NCBI RefSeq assembly: GCF_004365875.1 | Contig: NZ_SODF01000001.1 | Span: forward strand, 868,001 to 932,000 | Reading direction: 5' to 3' | Length of the DNA: 64,000 nucleotides | DNA from: Kribbella kalugense | GTDB lineage: Bacteria; Actinomycetota; Actinomycetes; Propionibacteriales; Kribbellaceae | Shown here: piece after piece, positions 31,797 to 40,911 of the stretch | Layout of the letters: the number at the start of each line of letters is the position of its first letter | Numbering within the stretch: position 1 is the stretch's first letter | Position numbers and translations under genes: made by a program | The notes under the pieces: model-generated | Seen by the model: the letters and a program-made list of their open reading frames with translations, nothing else | Told to the model about the DNA's origin: nothing | Databases searched by the model: none

Positions 31797-32378
31797 TCAG
31801 GCGTTGGCCAGGAGCTGGATGATGCGCTGCTGTTCGTGCTTGGCCGCCTCGGAGCCCACGCCGCCGCGGCCGGTGGTGTGGTGTGCGAGGTGGGCCGGAG
31901 TCGAGCCATGGTCGTTCTCGAGGCGAGGATTCGCGCCGAGACGTAGGAGTGTCTCGACAGCCGCCGAGCATCGGTTTCGGACGGCTCGATGCAGAGGTGT
32001 GACTCCGCCCAGCGCGGCAGCGTTCGGGTCCGCGCCGGCGCCGACGAGGTACTCGATGATCGCCTGCTGACGGCCCGGGTTCCACGTCGTTGCGCCGGGG
32101 CCGCCGCTGACGGCCGCATGCAGAGGTTCGGCGCCGCGGCGGTTGCGGGCGCGGACGTCAGCGCCTCGCGCCACCAGGTCTTCGGCGAGCTCAACGTCGT
32201 ACATGAATGCCGCGGCGTGCAGCGCCGTGTCTCCTTCATAGACCTGAGACACGGCGATGAAGCTTTCCTCGCCTCGCGCCAACCGCGCCGTCGCCAACTG
32301 TGGCACGGCGTCGAGCGATGCTGTGACGGTTGCGCGATCGCCCGCAGCGATGGCCACCAACAGCCTGGCGAGGTCCAT
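31797..32378 (-). CDS. Ankyrin-repeat protein
   Basis: The 193-residue protein is made of four ankyrin repeats: YEGDTALHAAAFMYDVELAEDLVARGADVRARN (about residues 45-77), RRGAEPLHAAV plus a following helix, GGVTPLHRAVRNRCSAAVETLLRLGANPRLEN, and HGSTPAHLAHHT, preceded by an N-terminal helix. It is a cytoplasmic protein-binding scaffold with unknown partner. The ATG at 32378 comes 5 bases after the stop of the upstream epimerase gene, indicating translational linkage, although the functions share no obvious theme. Confidence 0.85.
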   Translation of the reverse strand: MDLARLLVAIAAGDRATVTASLDAVPQLATARLARGEESFIAVSQVYEGDTALHAAAFMYDVELAEDLVARGADVRARNRRGAEPLHAAVSGGPGATTWNPGRQQAIIEYLVGAGADPNAAALGGVTPLHRAVRNRCSAAVETLLRLGANPRLENDHGSTPAHLAHHTTGRGGVGSEAAKHEQQRIIQLLANA

Positions 32379-32383
32379 GCGAC

Positions 32384-33376
32384 TCAGCTTGATTGCGAGT
32401 AGCGGGCGATCAGGGTGTTCATTGCGTCGTCGATGCTCTGGTCGATGTGATGCCGGGTCGGGTCTTCGTCGTACCAGGCAACGATCTCGCGGGCGCCCAC
32501 CTCGAAGGGGATGGTGGCAACGAAGTCGGGGACCACTTGGCGGAGTTTGGTGTTGTCGAACACGGCCGAATGAGTCTTGTCGCCGAGCAGCCCGGCGCCC
32601 CATCCGCTGTGTACGGCGGCGATGGCGTCGGACGGGACGTGGACGATCTGTGCCGTCGTACCGGCTGCGGCGGCGAGGGTGTTCGCGATCTGGTCCCAGG
32701 TCAGGACGTCGTCAGAGGTGATCTGGAAGGTGTCGCCGAGGGTGCGCGGGTGGCCGAGCAGCGGGACCAGCCCACGAGCGAAGTCGCGGTGGTGGGTGAG
32801 GGTCCACAGCGAGGTCCCGTCACCGTGTACGACGATGGGCTGGCCGCGGCGCATCCGTTCGACGATCGTCCACCCGCCGTCGAACGGGACCAGCGTGCGG
32901 TCGTACGTGTGCGACGGCCGGACGATCGTGACCGGGAAACCCTCGTTGCGGTAGAGCGTCGTCAGGAGGTCCTCGCAGGCGATCTTGTCGCGCGAGTACT
33001 GCCAGAACGGATTCCGCAGCGGCGTCGATTCGGTGATCGGCAGCCGTTCCGGCGGCGTCTGGTACGCGGACGCCGAGCTGATGAACACGTACTGGCCAAC
33101 GTGTCCGCGAAGAGCGTCGGTCCGAGCGCGCACCTGATCAGGCGTGAACGCCCGCCAGTCGACAACCACATCGAAGTCCAGCCTGGCAACCTCCGCCAAG
33201 GCCGCCGGGTCGTCGACATCCCCGGTGATCTGCCGCACTTCTGAGGGCAGCGGACGCGTCGACGTCTTCCCACGATTCAAGACCGTCAGCTCCAGCCCCG
33301 ACTCAACCGCCCGCCACGAACTCGCCGAACTAATGATCCCGGTCCCACCAAGAAACAGAACCCGCAGACCAACCAT
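32384..33376 (-). CDS. NAD-dependent epimerase/dehydratase-family protein
   Basis: The 330-residue protein has an N-terminal Rossmann motif (VLFLGGTGIISSASSWRAVE, with GGTGIIS) and the extended-SDR region YVFISSASAYQTP followed by QYSRDKIACED, in which the YxxxK appears as YSRDK. Similar plant and bacterial mRNA-binding-like or isoflavone-reductase-like epimerases occur. Substrate unknown. The ATG at 33376 has GAGGAG 8 bases upstream, better than a GTG three codons earlier. It is the first gene of a two-gene unit with the ankyrin gene. Confidence 0.8.
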   Translation of the reverse strand: MVGLRVLFLGGTGIISSASSWRAVESGLELTVLNRGKTSTRPLPSEVRQITGDVDDPAALAEVARLDFDVVVDWRAFTPDQVRARTDALRGHVGQYVFISSASAYQTPPERLPITESTPLRNPFWQYSRDKIACEDLLTTLYRNEGFPVTIVRPSHTYDRTLVPFDGGWTIVERMRRGQPIVVHGDGTSLWTLTHHRDFARGLVPLLGHPRTLGDTFQITSDDVLTWDQIANTLAAAAGTTAQIVHVPSDAIAAVHSGWGAGLLGDKTHSAVFDNTKLRQVVPDFVATIPFEVGAREIVAWYDEDPTRHHIDQSIDDAMNTLIARYSQSS

Positions 33377-33547
33377 CCGAACCACTCCTCAAAGTCGCCG
33401 TCCCACCGAGCCCCACCTTCTCCACCCCCCACCATCCCAAACGACCAACGTCAGGCGAGATCCGGCCCATCCGCGGTGTTCTGGGCGACGAAGTCCAGGT
33501 GACTGCCGGTGTTTGCCGGTGGTTCGGGCGAAGGGGAAGGAAGAGTC

Positions 33548-33820
33548 ATGAGTGACGCCACACGGCGCGGATTTCTGGTGTTCGCGGGGGCGGGGACGGC
33601 GGCTGCGGTCGGGGCCGTTGCGGCACCGAAGATCTTCGACCGGAACGACGGGGAGCCGGCCGGGGTCGAGCAGATGGATCTGGCGAACGCGGAGTCGTTC
33701 GTCGTACACGTCAAAGACGTGCGCAGGGGGGAGCTGGCGATCATGGTCGGCCAGCGCGAAGTCCTGGTCGTCGACCGGGAGCTCGCCGCGCGGCTGGCCG
33801 GAGTGACCGCCACCGCCTGA
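33548..33820 (+). CDS. Small Tat-signal protein
   Basis: This 90-residue protein opens with a twin-arginine signal (ATRRGFLVFAGAGTAAAVGAVA). The mature part is short: about 60 residues with VEQMDLANAESFVVHVKDVRRGELAIMVGQREVLVVDRELAARL, a beta-rich pattern. Tat export implies folding or cofactor loading before translocation. I recognise no family. It lies 78 bp upstream of a DUF4331 gene, and that order suggests it belongs to the module at 33548-35685. The ATG at 33548 has GGAAGGAAGAG upstream. Confidence 0.7.
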   Translation: MSDATRRGFLVFAGAGTAAAVGAVAAPKIFDRNDGEPAGVEQMDLANAESFVVHVKDVRRGELAIMVGQREVLVVDRELAARLAGVTATA

Positions 33821-33898
33821 CCTCGGGCCGTCTCCACCGGCGCCGCACCCCGCGGTCCCGGCACCAGCTTGCTGCACCTTCAGTGGGAGGAACCTGTC

Positions 33899-35278
33899 AT
33901 GTCTTCGCATCGCGAAGCACCGGAGATCTCGAAGGACCCGGTTGCGGACAACACCGATGTGTACGCCTTCGTGTCCCCGGACAAGCCGGACACGGTCACG
34001 ATCATCGCCAACTTCATCCCGTTCCAGAACCCGTACGGCGGACCGAACTTCTACGAGTTCGGTGACGACGTGCTGTACCAGATCCACATCTCCAACAGCG
34101 GCACCGGCCGCGCGGACATCAGCTACCAGTTCCGCTTCCACGCCGAGATCCGGAACAAGAAGACGTTCCTGTACAACACCGGCCCGATCGCCTCGATCAA
34201 GGACCCGAACTGGAACCGGCCGCAGTTCTACTCGGTCACCCGCGTCGAGAACGGCCGGTCGCGGATCCTGGCCCGCGACCTGGCGGCACCGCCGGTCAAC
34301 GTCGGCATTCGCAGTACGCCGAACTACGCCAAGCTCGCCGGCCAGGCGATCCACACCATCGGAACGAACCGCAAGGTGTTCGCCGGTCAACGGGCCGACG
34401 GATTCTTCGCCGACCTCGGGAGCATCTTCGACCTGGGCACGCTGCGGCCGTTCCAGATGGCACACCTGATCCCATCCGCCGCGGCGATGGGCGTCAACGG
34501 CCTCCAAGGTTCGAACGTGCACACGATCGCGATCCAGGTCCCGATCACCGATCTGACCCGGGACGGACGGCGGCCGAGCGACATACTCGATGCCAAGTCC
34601 GTCATCGGTGTGTATGCGACCGCGAGCCGGCAGCAGTCGAAGATCCTCGATGACGTCCTGGGGATCCCGGTCTGGCACGGCCCGTTCAAGCAGGTCTCGC
34701 GGCTGGGAAACCCGCTGTTCAATGAGGTCATCGTGCCGATGGCCGAGAAGGACAAGTGGAACAGCCGGTCTCCGCACGACGACAAGGCCTTTGCCGGGTA
34801 CGTCACCAAGCCGGAGCTCGCAGGTCTCCTGCCGGTGCTGTACCCCGGCGTGTTCCCGAACCTGGCCGCGTACAAGAAGCCTCGGGCGGACCTGGCGGCG
34901 ATCCTGCTGACCGGTATCCCGAAGGGCGTCGTACCGGGATTCCAGAACTACACCGGTTCGGTGCAGGCGGACATGCTGCGGCTGAACGTCGCCGTGCCGC
35001 CGGCCAAGTCGCCGAACCCGCTCGGTCTGGTCGCGGGCGATGCGGCCGGCTTCCCGAACGGACGCCGCGTGTTCGACGATGTCGTCACGGTCGAGCTGCG
35101 TGCGGTGGCCGGGCTGACGATCCCGCTGGTCGATCCGGCGTACAAGCCCGACGGGGCGGCTGCGGCGATCAAGGACGGTACGTCGAACACGAACTCCGAC
35201 TACCTGAAGGTGTTCCCGTACCTCGGTACGCCGGCCGGCGGGTACTCCTCCAAGCCGGGCATGCCGGCCGTGTCATGA
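33899..35278 (+). CDS. DUF4331-family protein
   Basis: The 459-residue protein has the DUF4331 opening SSHREAPEISKDPVADNTDVYAF and continues with the family's beta-rich pattern, including FNEVIVPMAEKDKWN (about residue 275) and GRRVFDDVVTVELRAVAG (about 390). Many DUF4331 proteins carry a signal peptide, but this one starts at the domain and has none, suggesting it acts in the cytoplasm unless exported by a partner. The role of the family is not established. The ATG at 33899 has GGAGG 7 bases upstream. Its stop overlaps the next start by ATGA. Confidence 0.85.
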   Translation: MSSHREAPEISKDPVADNTDVYAFVSPDKPDTVTIIANFIPFQNPYGGPNFYEFGDDVLYQIHISNSGTGRADISYQFRFHAEIRNKKTFLYNTGPIASIKDPNWNRPQFYSVTRVENGRSRILARDLAAPPVNVGIRSTPNYAKLAGQAIHTIGTNRKVFAGQRADGFFADLGSIFDLGTLRPFQMAHLIPSAAAMGVNGLQGSNVHTIAIQVPITDLTRDGRRPSDILDAKSVIGVYATASRQQSKILDDVLGIPVWHGPFKQVSRLGNPLFNEVIVPMAEKDKWNSRSPHDDKAFAGYVTKPELAGLLPVLYPGVFPNLAAYKKPRADLAAILLTGIPKGVVPGFQNYTGSVQADMLRLNVAVPPAKSPNPLGLVAGDAAGFPNGRRVFDDVVTVELRAVAGLTIPLVDPAYKPDGAAAAIKDGTSNTNSDYLKVFPYLGTPAGGYSSKPGMPAVS

Positions 35279-35685
35279 CCGGGCCGCTCACCAACGCCGA
35301 GGAGAATCCGCACGCGGGGAAAGGCTCCTCGGTCCTGCTCGACATCGGCGACGGGGTCGGCGCGATCGTCATCACCACGCCGGCCCAGCTGGACGACGCC
35401 GAGATCGAGCTCCGCAGTACCGAACCAGCGCACGGACATGAGCACGACGAGCCCAGCCATGGTCATGGGCATGGACACGGCCACGGCCACGGGGGCCGTC
35501 GTTATCCGCACGTCGCAGTGGTTCCACGGCCCTCTCCTGAGGGTCACATGATCCACTCGGCGGTCTTCTTCGACGTACCCGAGGGCCGCTACCACCTCGC
35601 CGTTCTCCCGGACGGCCCCGTCCAGCTGACCGTCGAGGTCCGGAGCGGCCAAGTCACCGAAGCAACTTGGCCGGCCGAAAACTGA
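35275..35685 (+). CDS. His-rich small protein coupled to DUF4331
   Basis: The 136-residue protein holds a run of alternating His-Gly (EPAHGHEHDEPSHGHGHGHG) near residues 48-67, a typical metal-binding string as in nickel or zinc chaperones and ZIP/CDF loops. It is flanked by two short conserved-looking parts: SSVLLDIGDGVGAIVITTPAQLDDAEIELRS before, and HMIHSAVFFDVPEGRYHLAV after. No transmembrane helix is evident. It overlaps the DUF4331 stop by four bases, so the proteins are made together. The sequence points to metal storage or delivery. Which metal is unknown. Confidence 0.75.
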   Translation: MTGPLTNAEENPHAGKGSSVLLDIGDGVGAIVITTPAQLDDAEIELRSTEPAHGHEHDEPSHGHGHGHGHGHGGRRYPHVAVVPRPSPEGHMIHSAVFFDVPEGRYHLAVLPDGPVQLTVEVRSGQVTEATWPAEN

Positions 35686-35698
35686 GCATTCCCGCAGC

Positions 35699-35730
35699 GG
35701 GGGCGCCGGCCTGGATCGGCCGGCGCCCCC
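35699..35730. terminator. Strong bidirectional terminator hairpin
   Basis: Perfect 13-bp stem GGGGGCGCCGGCC/GGCCGGCGCCCCC with a 6-base loop, between convergent stops at 35685 and 35741. Confidence 0.75.
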
Positions 35731-35740
35731 TGGTCGGAGT

Positions 35741-37255
35741 TCAGCAGCTGCCCAGGCGGGCGACTCGGGTTCGCCACGTGCCGTCCGGGCCGAAGTACTG
35801 CTGGGCCGAGATGGCGCAGTTGCCGTTGGTGATGCCGGCGTCGATGGACGCCGACGAGTACTCGCCGTACAGAGCAGTGCTGTTGTCGCTGACCGAACCG
35901 ATGAAGTACAGGAGGTCGCTACCGGACAGCGTGGTGATGGACTGGCCGGCCTGCAGTTGGTTCACGGTCAGGGAGACTCCCTGGCCCGCGTCGGCGTCGG
36001 TGAAGACCCAGCTCAGGTAGACGATCGGACCGGCCGGGGAGATCCCGACGGCGATGGACGGGTTGAAGTCGTCGGTGGTGTTGCCGTGGAACGCGTCCGC
36101 GGTGACGGCCGTGTTGTTGGCGATGTTCACAGCGCCGTACCGAACGGTCGGGAAGCCGCCGAAGTCCCGTACGTGGGTGAACCAGATCTTGCTGCCGTCG
36201 AAGTACGGAGTCGAGCGGATGTCACCGTCAGAGGTGTCCAGGCTGATCGCGTTCGGCTGCCGGGCGGGCCGGGTCGGTGCGGTGAAGGGTGCGGAGATGT
36301 CCGCCTGCAGGGTCAGGGTCGCGCCCGCACCGCCGGAGTTGCTCAGCCGGTAGAGCCGGTAGCCGAAGCCGGGTAGCGAGCCGAGGAAGTAGGTGGACAG
36401 GCTCGTCACCATCGGATTGCCGGCGGTCGTGACCGGAGCGACCGCGGACGCGGTGCTGAACGTGTTGAAGCTGAGCGCGCTGTTGTTGTACAGAACGGAC
36501 TTGGGCAAACCGAAGAGGGTGAAGGTGACGCCGTTGTTGACGTTGCGGGTGGAAACCAGGAGAGCTTTCGCGTCCTGTCCGAGGGTCGGCAGATCCATCT
36601 GCATGTTGACCGGGAACGGGCTGCCCCTCATGGTGATCCGGTAGACGTTCCAGGTCCCGCAGGCATCGGCGGTGCGGGTCGCTGCGGCGTACATGGCGGG
36701 TACGGCGTTGCCCGGCTGGATGATCATCGTGATCAGGCTGAACCGCTTGTTGACCATGTCGTACTGCAGCCGCGGCTTGATCAGCTGGTCGCTGCTTTTG
36801 AACAGCTGGTTCAGGGTGATGCCGCCGCCGCACTGCACGACCCCGGTCCGGTTGGTGACCTGGATGAACCGGTTGGCGAGTTCGACGATCTGGCCGGGGC
36901 TGGACGCCGCGGACGGGTCGGGCACCGTGCAGACGCTGCACCCCTGGCTCCGGCTGATGCCGTCGAACTGGCTGGAGATGTGTGGCGCCACATTGGGCGC
37001 GAGCTTGCGGGTGGTGCGAGGCGCCGCTTGATGGGGCGTCTGAACGTGCGCCGCCTTGACCGCTGCCCGGAAGTCCGACGCCTGGGGCGTGGCGCTACCG
37101 CCGCCGGTGGGTTGGGCCGCGGCCGCTGAAGGAAGGGCCGCAGCGGGCTGGGCGGCGCCGACGGCTCCTCCGACGAGTGTCATTGCCCCGATCGCCGCCA
37201 GGGCTATCGGGCGGGCTAGCCGGCGGATGTAAGGGATCGAATACTTGCGCTGCAT
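35741..37255 (-). CDS. Unrecognised secreted protein with CxxC near the N-terminus
   Basis: The 504-residue protein has a Sec signal (about residues 1-35, with IRRLARPIALAAIGAMTLVG) and an Ala-rich stretch. The mature region holds GCSVCT (about residue 105) and a later part rich in Thr, Ser and Asn with strand-like segments, such as GDIRSTPYFDGSKIWFTHVRDF and GPIVYLSWVFTDADAG, that resembles a beta-propeller surface. I recognise no family. It ends LGSC, and a further Cys pair is present in the last 25 residues. The ATG at 37255 is the first in-frame start before the signal. It is divergent from an AfsR-like regulator 160 bp away, which may control it. Confidence 0.7.
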   Translation of the reverse strand: MQRKYSIPYIRRLARPIALAAIGAMTLVGGAVGAAQPAAALPSAAAAQPTGGGSATPQASDFRAAVKAAHVQTPHQAAPRTTRKLAPNVAPHISSQFDGISRSQGCSVCTVPDPSAASSPGQIVELANRFIQVTNRTGVVQCGGGITLNQLFKSSDQLIKPRLQYDMVNKRFSLITMIIQPGNAVPAMYAAATRTADACGTWNVYRITMRGSPFPVNMQMDLPTLGQDAKALLVSTRNVNNGVTFTLFGLPKSVLYNNSALSFNTFSTASAVAPVTTAGNPMVTSLSTYFLGSLPGFGYRLYRLSNSGGAGATLTLQADISAPFTAPTRPARQPNAISLDTSDGDIRSTPYFDGSKIWFTHVRDFGGFPTVRYGAVNIANNTAVTADAFHGNTTDDFNPSIAVGISPAGPIVYLSWVFTDADAGQGVSLTVNQLQAGQSITTLSGSDLLYFIGSVSDNSTALYGEYSSASIDAGITNGNCAISAQQYFGPDGTWRTRVARLGSC

Positions 37256-37416
37256 TGCTGTGCCTCTCTGACCGTGCGACGGCCCCCTGCCGTCGTCTGG
37301 ATCAGAGTGGTGAGACAGCCTGGAACGGCGCTGAAGCAATGCTGGAACCGCGGGTCGGGAATTCGCTGCGTGCACGAGCGGGGTCCGTTAGTCTGAACTC
37401 GGGGGAGGGGGCAGCG

Positions 37417-40400
37417 ATGCGGATTCGTCTGCTCGGGACTATCGACGTCGTACTGGACGGTGCGGTTCTGCCGGTGCCAGGACTGCGGCGGCGCGCGCTG
37501 TTGGCGGCCTTGGCCTTGCAGCGAGGTGCGGTGGTCGACAAAGACCGGCTCGTGGGCATCGTCTGGAACGACGACCCGCCCTCGACGGCCGCGAACACCC
37601 TGCAGAGTCACGTGTCCTATCTACGCGACCTGCTGGGCGACAAGGGAGTCATCCAATACCGCCGCCCTGGCTACATTCTCGACGCGGACGGCGCCGAGAC
37701 CGACGTAGAGGTCGCCCAGCAACTCTTCGACCGGGCCGTCCGCACCTCGCAGCTCACCGATCGTGCCCGGGATCTGCGCGCCGTCGTCGACCTGTGGCGT
37801 GGCCCGGCGCTGGCGGACGTCGCCGGGTTGCCCTGGCTCGAGGAGCAGGCCGAACGACTCGAAGACCTGCATGCTCGCGCCGGGCACGCCTTGCTGGAGA
37901 CGCGTTTCGCGCTGGGGGAGCACGCGCAGCTGATGCCCGAGCTCGAACAGCATCTGCGTGACAACCCCTTCGACGAGCAGATGCACGGACAGCTGATTCT
38001 CGCGCTGTATCGAGCCGGCCGTCAGGCCGACGCCCTGGACGCGTACCAGCGACTGCGCACGACCCTGGCCGAAGAATTGGGCATCCAGCCCAGCCCGGAC
38101 CTCCGCGAGTTGGCGACCGCCATCCTTCGTCAGGACCCCGCCCTGCTACAGCTGCCAGAATCCGTGGAGCTTTCAGGACCGCCGGTCCCTGCCCAGCTAC
38201 CCGCTCCGGGCGCCACCTTCACCGGCCGGCAGGCCGACCTCGATCGACTGGACACCCTGCTTGCCTCGGAGCGCGGCGGTCTGGCGATCGGCACCATCGC
38301 TGGTACGGCGGGAGTCGGCAAAACCACCCTGGCCCTGCAATGGGCGTACCGGGTCCGCGACCGGTTTCCCGATGGCCAGCTCTTCGCGGACCTGCGCGGT
38401 TACGATGCCGGACCGGTCGTGCGGCCTATCGACGCATTGACCGGGTTCCTGGCAGCGCTCGGGGTATCGGGCGACCAGATCCCCGTACAAGTCGACCAGG
38501 CCGCTGCCCTCTACCGCACGTTGATGACCGGGCGCCGGATGCTGATTCTGCTGGACAACGCTCGCACCGCGGACCAGATCCGCCCACTGCTGCCAGGCGA
38601 GCCGGGGAGTCTGGTTCTGATCACCAGCCGGGATCGGCTGAGTGGACTAGCCGCTCACGAAGGAGCGCTGCCCGTACCTCTGAGCGCGCTCACCGAGGCG
38701 GAGGCGCATGAGTTGCTGACCAGCGTGCTCGGCGACGCCAGGGTGATCGCTGAGCCAGACGCCGCAGCCGAGCTTGCCCGGGCTTGTGCGTACCTCCCGC
38801 TAGCCTTGCGCATCGCGGCCGCGAACCTGTCCTGGCAACCGCATCGACGGATCGCCGACTACCTGGCCGAGTTGCGTGGCGACAGTCTGGGCACGCTCAC
38901 CATCGACGGCGATCCGCAGCAAGGAGTGGCAGCTGCCTTCGATGCGTCGTACCAGGCCTTGACCTTCCCGGCCCGCCGCCTTTTCCGGCTTCTCAGCCTG
39001 GTCCCCGGCCTCGATCTCAGCGTCTCGGCAGCTGCGGCCGTGAGCGATATCAACGCCGCGGATGCACGTGTACTGGTTGGCCGCCTGGCCTCGGCACACC
39101 TGCTTGACCAGCCGAGATCTGGCCACTACGCCTGGCACGATCTGCTGCGCGCCTATGCGGCCGACCGTTCGGCCGCCGAGGACTCGGATGAGGACCGCGC
39201 CGCAGCCAGCCGGCGTCTTTACGACTGGTACGTCGAGGCTGTGGTTGCTGCAGCCGACCTGCTGTACCCGCACATGCTCCGACTGTCCCAGACCGCGACT
39301 GCTCCCATGTTCGCGGACCACGCGGCCGCGCTGACCTGGCTCGACTCGGAACGCGCGAACCTCGTGGCCGCCGTACGGCAAGCCGCCGTACCCGAGACTG
39401 CCTGTCTGCTTGCGGATGCGTTGCGGGGCTACTTCCACCTTCGGCGGCACTCGTCGGACTGGCTCGTCGTCGGCGAGTCCGCGCTGAACACGGCGACAGC
39501 ACTTGGCGACATTCGCGCCCAGGCCGCAGCGCGGCACAGTCTCGGGACGGCGTACCGCTGCATGGGAGATTCGCCGAGCGCCCTGCAGCACTATGACGAG
39601 GCGCTGCGACTGACGCGGCTGTGCGGCTGGCAGGAGGCCGAGGCGACAGCGCTCGGGAACCTGGGCATCGTGTACCAGGCGCAGGGGCGTTTGAAGGCGG
39701 CGGTGGGCCGGCTCACTACGGCGATAGCGCTCGATCGCCGCATCGGCCGGACCGCGGGCCTGGCCAACAACCTCGGCAACCTGGCCGCCGTCTACCTGGA
39801 TCAGGGGAATGTGAACGCTGCCGCCGATTGCTTCGGCGAAGCGCTCGAGTTGAATCGCCGCTCGGGCAGCCGGCACGGGCAGGCTCTCGCCCTGACAGGT
39901 CTCGCGCAGGCATACCGGGAAGTGGGCCGGACTGACGACGCGATTTGGCGGTTCACCGAGGCTCTGCAGCGCTGCACCGAGATCGGTGATCGCGACGGTC
40001 AGGCAATTGTCCACATCGGACTTGGCGAGGTGGCCCGGGACCAAGGTCGGACAACGGACGCGTACGAGCGCGCTCAGGCAGCGTTGACGCTGGCACGCGA
40101 CGGCGGCGATCCGCGGACCGAGGCGCTCGCCCTCAACCTCCTGGCCTCAGCTGCGAGGGACCCGCACGAGGCACTCCGGCACAACACCCGCGCTCGCGAA
40201 CTCGCCGAGCAGACCACCGTGCCTCGGACCCAGATCCAGGCCCTGCTCGGGCTGGCGACCGCAAACCTCGGGCTCGACGACCTCGACCAAGCCAGGCACC
40301 ACGCCGAACGCGCCACCAACCTCGCCGCCCGCTGCGGCTACCAGTTGCTGGAAGACGAGGCCCTAGCCATCTCAGCCACGATCCACCTACGCCGCGCCGG

Positions 40401-40422
40401 AGCCCGCCAGGCAACCGGCTAG
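37417..40422 (+). CDS. AfsR/SARP-like regulator with NB-ARC and TPR domains
   Basis: The 1001-residue protein has an OmpR-like winged-helix (residues 1-92, MRIRLLGTIDVVLDG through RRPGYILDADGA) and a BTAD domain (about 97-240, with ALDAYQRLRTTLAEELGI). An NB-ARC ATPase follows, with P-loop GTAGVGKT at 296-303 and LILLDNARTADQIRPLL near 380, and the C-terminal part (about 740-1000) carries TPR repeats such as LGNLGIVYQAQGRLKAAVGRLTTAI. This is the architecture of large SARP-family activators such as AfsR. The ATG at 37417 follows GGGGGAGGGGGCAGCG; the open frame extends upstream without similarity. It is divergent from the secreted protein gene. Its 3' end lies 6 bp from a convergent gene. Confidence 0.9.
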   Translation: MRIRLLGTIDVVLDGAVLPVPGLRRRALLAALALQRGAVVDKDRLVGIVWNDDPPSTAANTLQSHVSYLRDLLGDKGVIQYRRPGYILDADGAETDVEVAQQLFDRAVRTSQLTDRARDLRAVVDLWRGPALADVAGLPWLEEQAERLEDLHARAGHALLETRFALGEHAQLMPELEQHLRDNPFDEQMHGQLILALYRAGRQADALDAYQRLRTTLAEELGIQPSPDLRELATAILRQDPALLQLPESVELSGPPVPAQLPAPGATFTGRQADLDRLDTLLASERGGLAIGTIAGTAGVGKTTLALQWAYRVRDRFPDGQLFADLRGYDAGPVVRPIDALTGFLAALGVSGDQIPVQVDQAAALYRTLMTGRRMLILLDNARTADQIRPLLPGEPGSLVLITSRDRLSGLAAHEGALPVPLSALTEAEAHELLTSVLGDARVIAEPDAAAELARACAYLPLALRIAAANLSWQPHRRIADYLAELRGDSLGTLTIDGDPQQGVAAAFDASYQALTFPARRLFRLLSLVPGLDLSVSAAAAVSDINAADARVLVGRLASAHLLDQPRSGHYAWHDLLRAYAADRSAAEDSDEDRAAASRRLYDWYVEAVVAAADLLYPHMLRLSQTATAPMFADHAAALTWLDSERANLVAAVRQAAVPETACLLADALRGYFHLRRHSSDWLVVGESALNTATALGDIRAQAAARHSLGTAYRCMGDSPSALQHYDEALRLTRLCGWQEAEATALGNLGIVYQAQGRLKAAVGRLTTAIALDRRIGRTAGLANNLGNLAAVYLDQGNVNAAADCFGEALELNRRSGSRHGQALALTGLAQAYREVGRTDDAIWRFTEALQRCTEIGDRDGQAIVHIGLGEVARDQGRTTDAYERAQAALTLARDGGDPRTEALALNLLASAARDPHEALRHNTRARELAEQTTVPRTQIQALLGLATANLGLDDLDQARHHAERATNLAARCGYQLLEDEALAISATIHLRRAGARQATG

Positions 40423-40428
40423 GTGCAG

Positions 40429-40911
40429 TTACTGGAGGCCGGTGCGGACGGAGGTTATGCGGTGGGTGTTGAAGCCTAGCCAGTGCATGCGGCCGATGTA
40501 GCGGGCGTGCTCGACCTTGAGGCAGCGGTCCATGATGACGGTGACGCCGCCGTCGGTGGCGATGTGGGCGCCTTCTTCGTTGATTACGCCGAACTGGCAC
40601 CACAGGGCGCCGGCGTGGATGGCGACCGTGTCGCGGGCGATGTCCGGTAGTGCGTCCGGGGCGCGGAAGACGTTGACCAGGTCCACGGGTACGGGGATGT
40701 CGAGGAGGCTTGGGTACGACTTTTCACCGAGGATCTCTGATTCGCGAGGGTTCACCGGGATGACGGTGTAGCCGTGTCGTTTGAGGTAGTAGCCGACGAA
40801 GTAGCTCGCCCGGAGCTCGTTGTTGGACAGACCCACGATCGCGATCGTCTTGGCGCTGTGTAGCACCCGCTGGATCGCCAGGGCATCCTGGTACTGCGCG
40901 AGATCGATCAT
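40429..40911 (-). CDS. CoA-binding domain protein (YccU/SucD-like)
   Basis: The 160-residue protein has the CoA-binding Rossmann-like fold: VLHSAKTIAIVGLSNNELRASYFVGYYLKRHGYTVIPVNP (residues 15-54), YPSLLDIPVPVDLVNVFRAPDALPDIA and GALWCQFGVINEEGAHIATDGGVTVIMDRCLKVEHAR. The family resembles the N-terminal half of succinyl-CoA synthetase alpha, but the catalytic His and partner subunit are absent; the role is unknown. It overlaps the metY stop by ATGA and is therefore the last gene of the metX-metY transcript. The methionine context suggests a CoA or acetyl-thiol sensing role, which is inference. Confidence 0.85.
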   Translation of the reverse strand: MIDLAQYQDALAIQRVLHSAKTIAIVGLSNNELRASYFVGYYLKRHGYTVIPVNPRESEILGEKSYPSLLDIPVPVDLVNVFRAPDALPDIARDTVAIHAGALWCQFGVINEEGAHIATDGGVTVIMDRCLKVEHARYIGRMHWLGFNTHRITSVRTGLQ

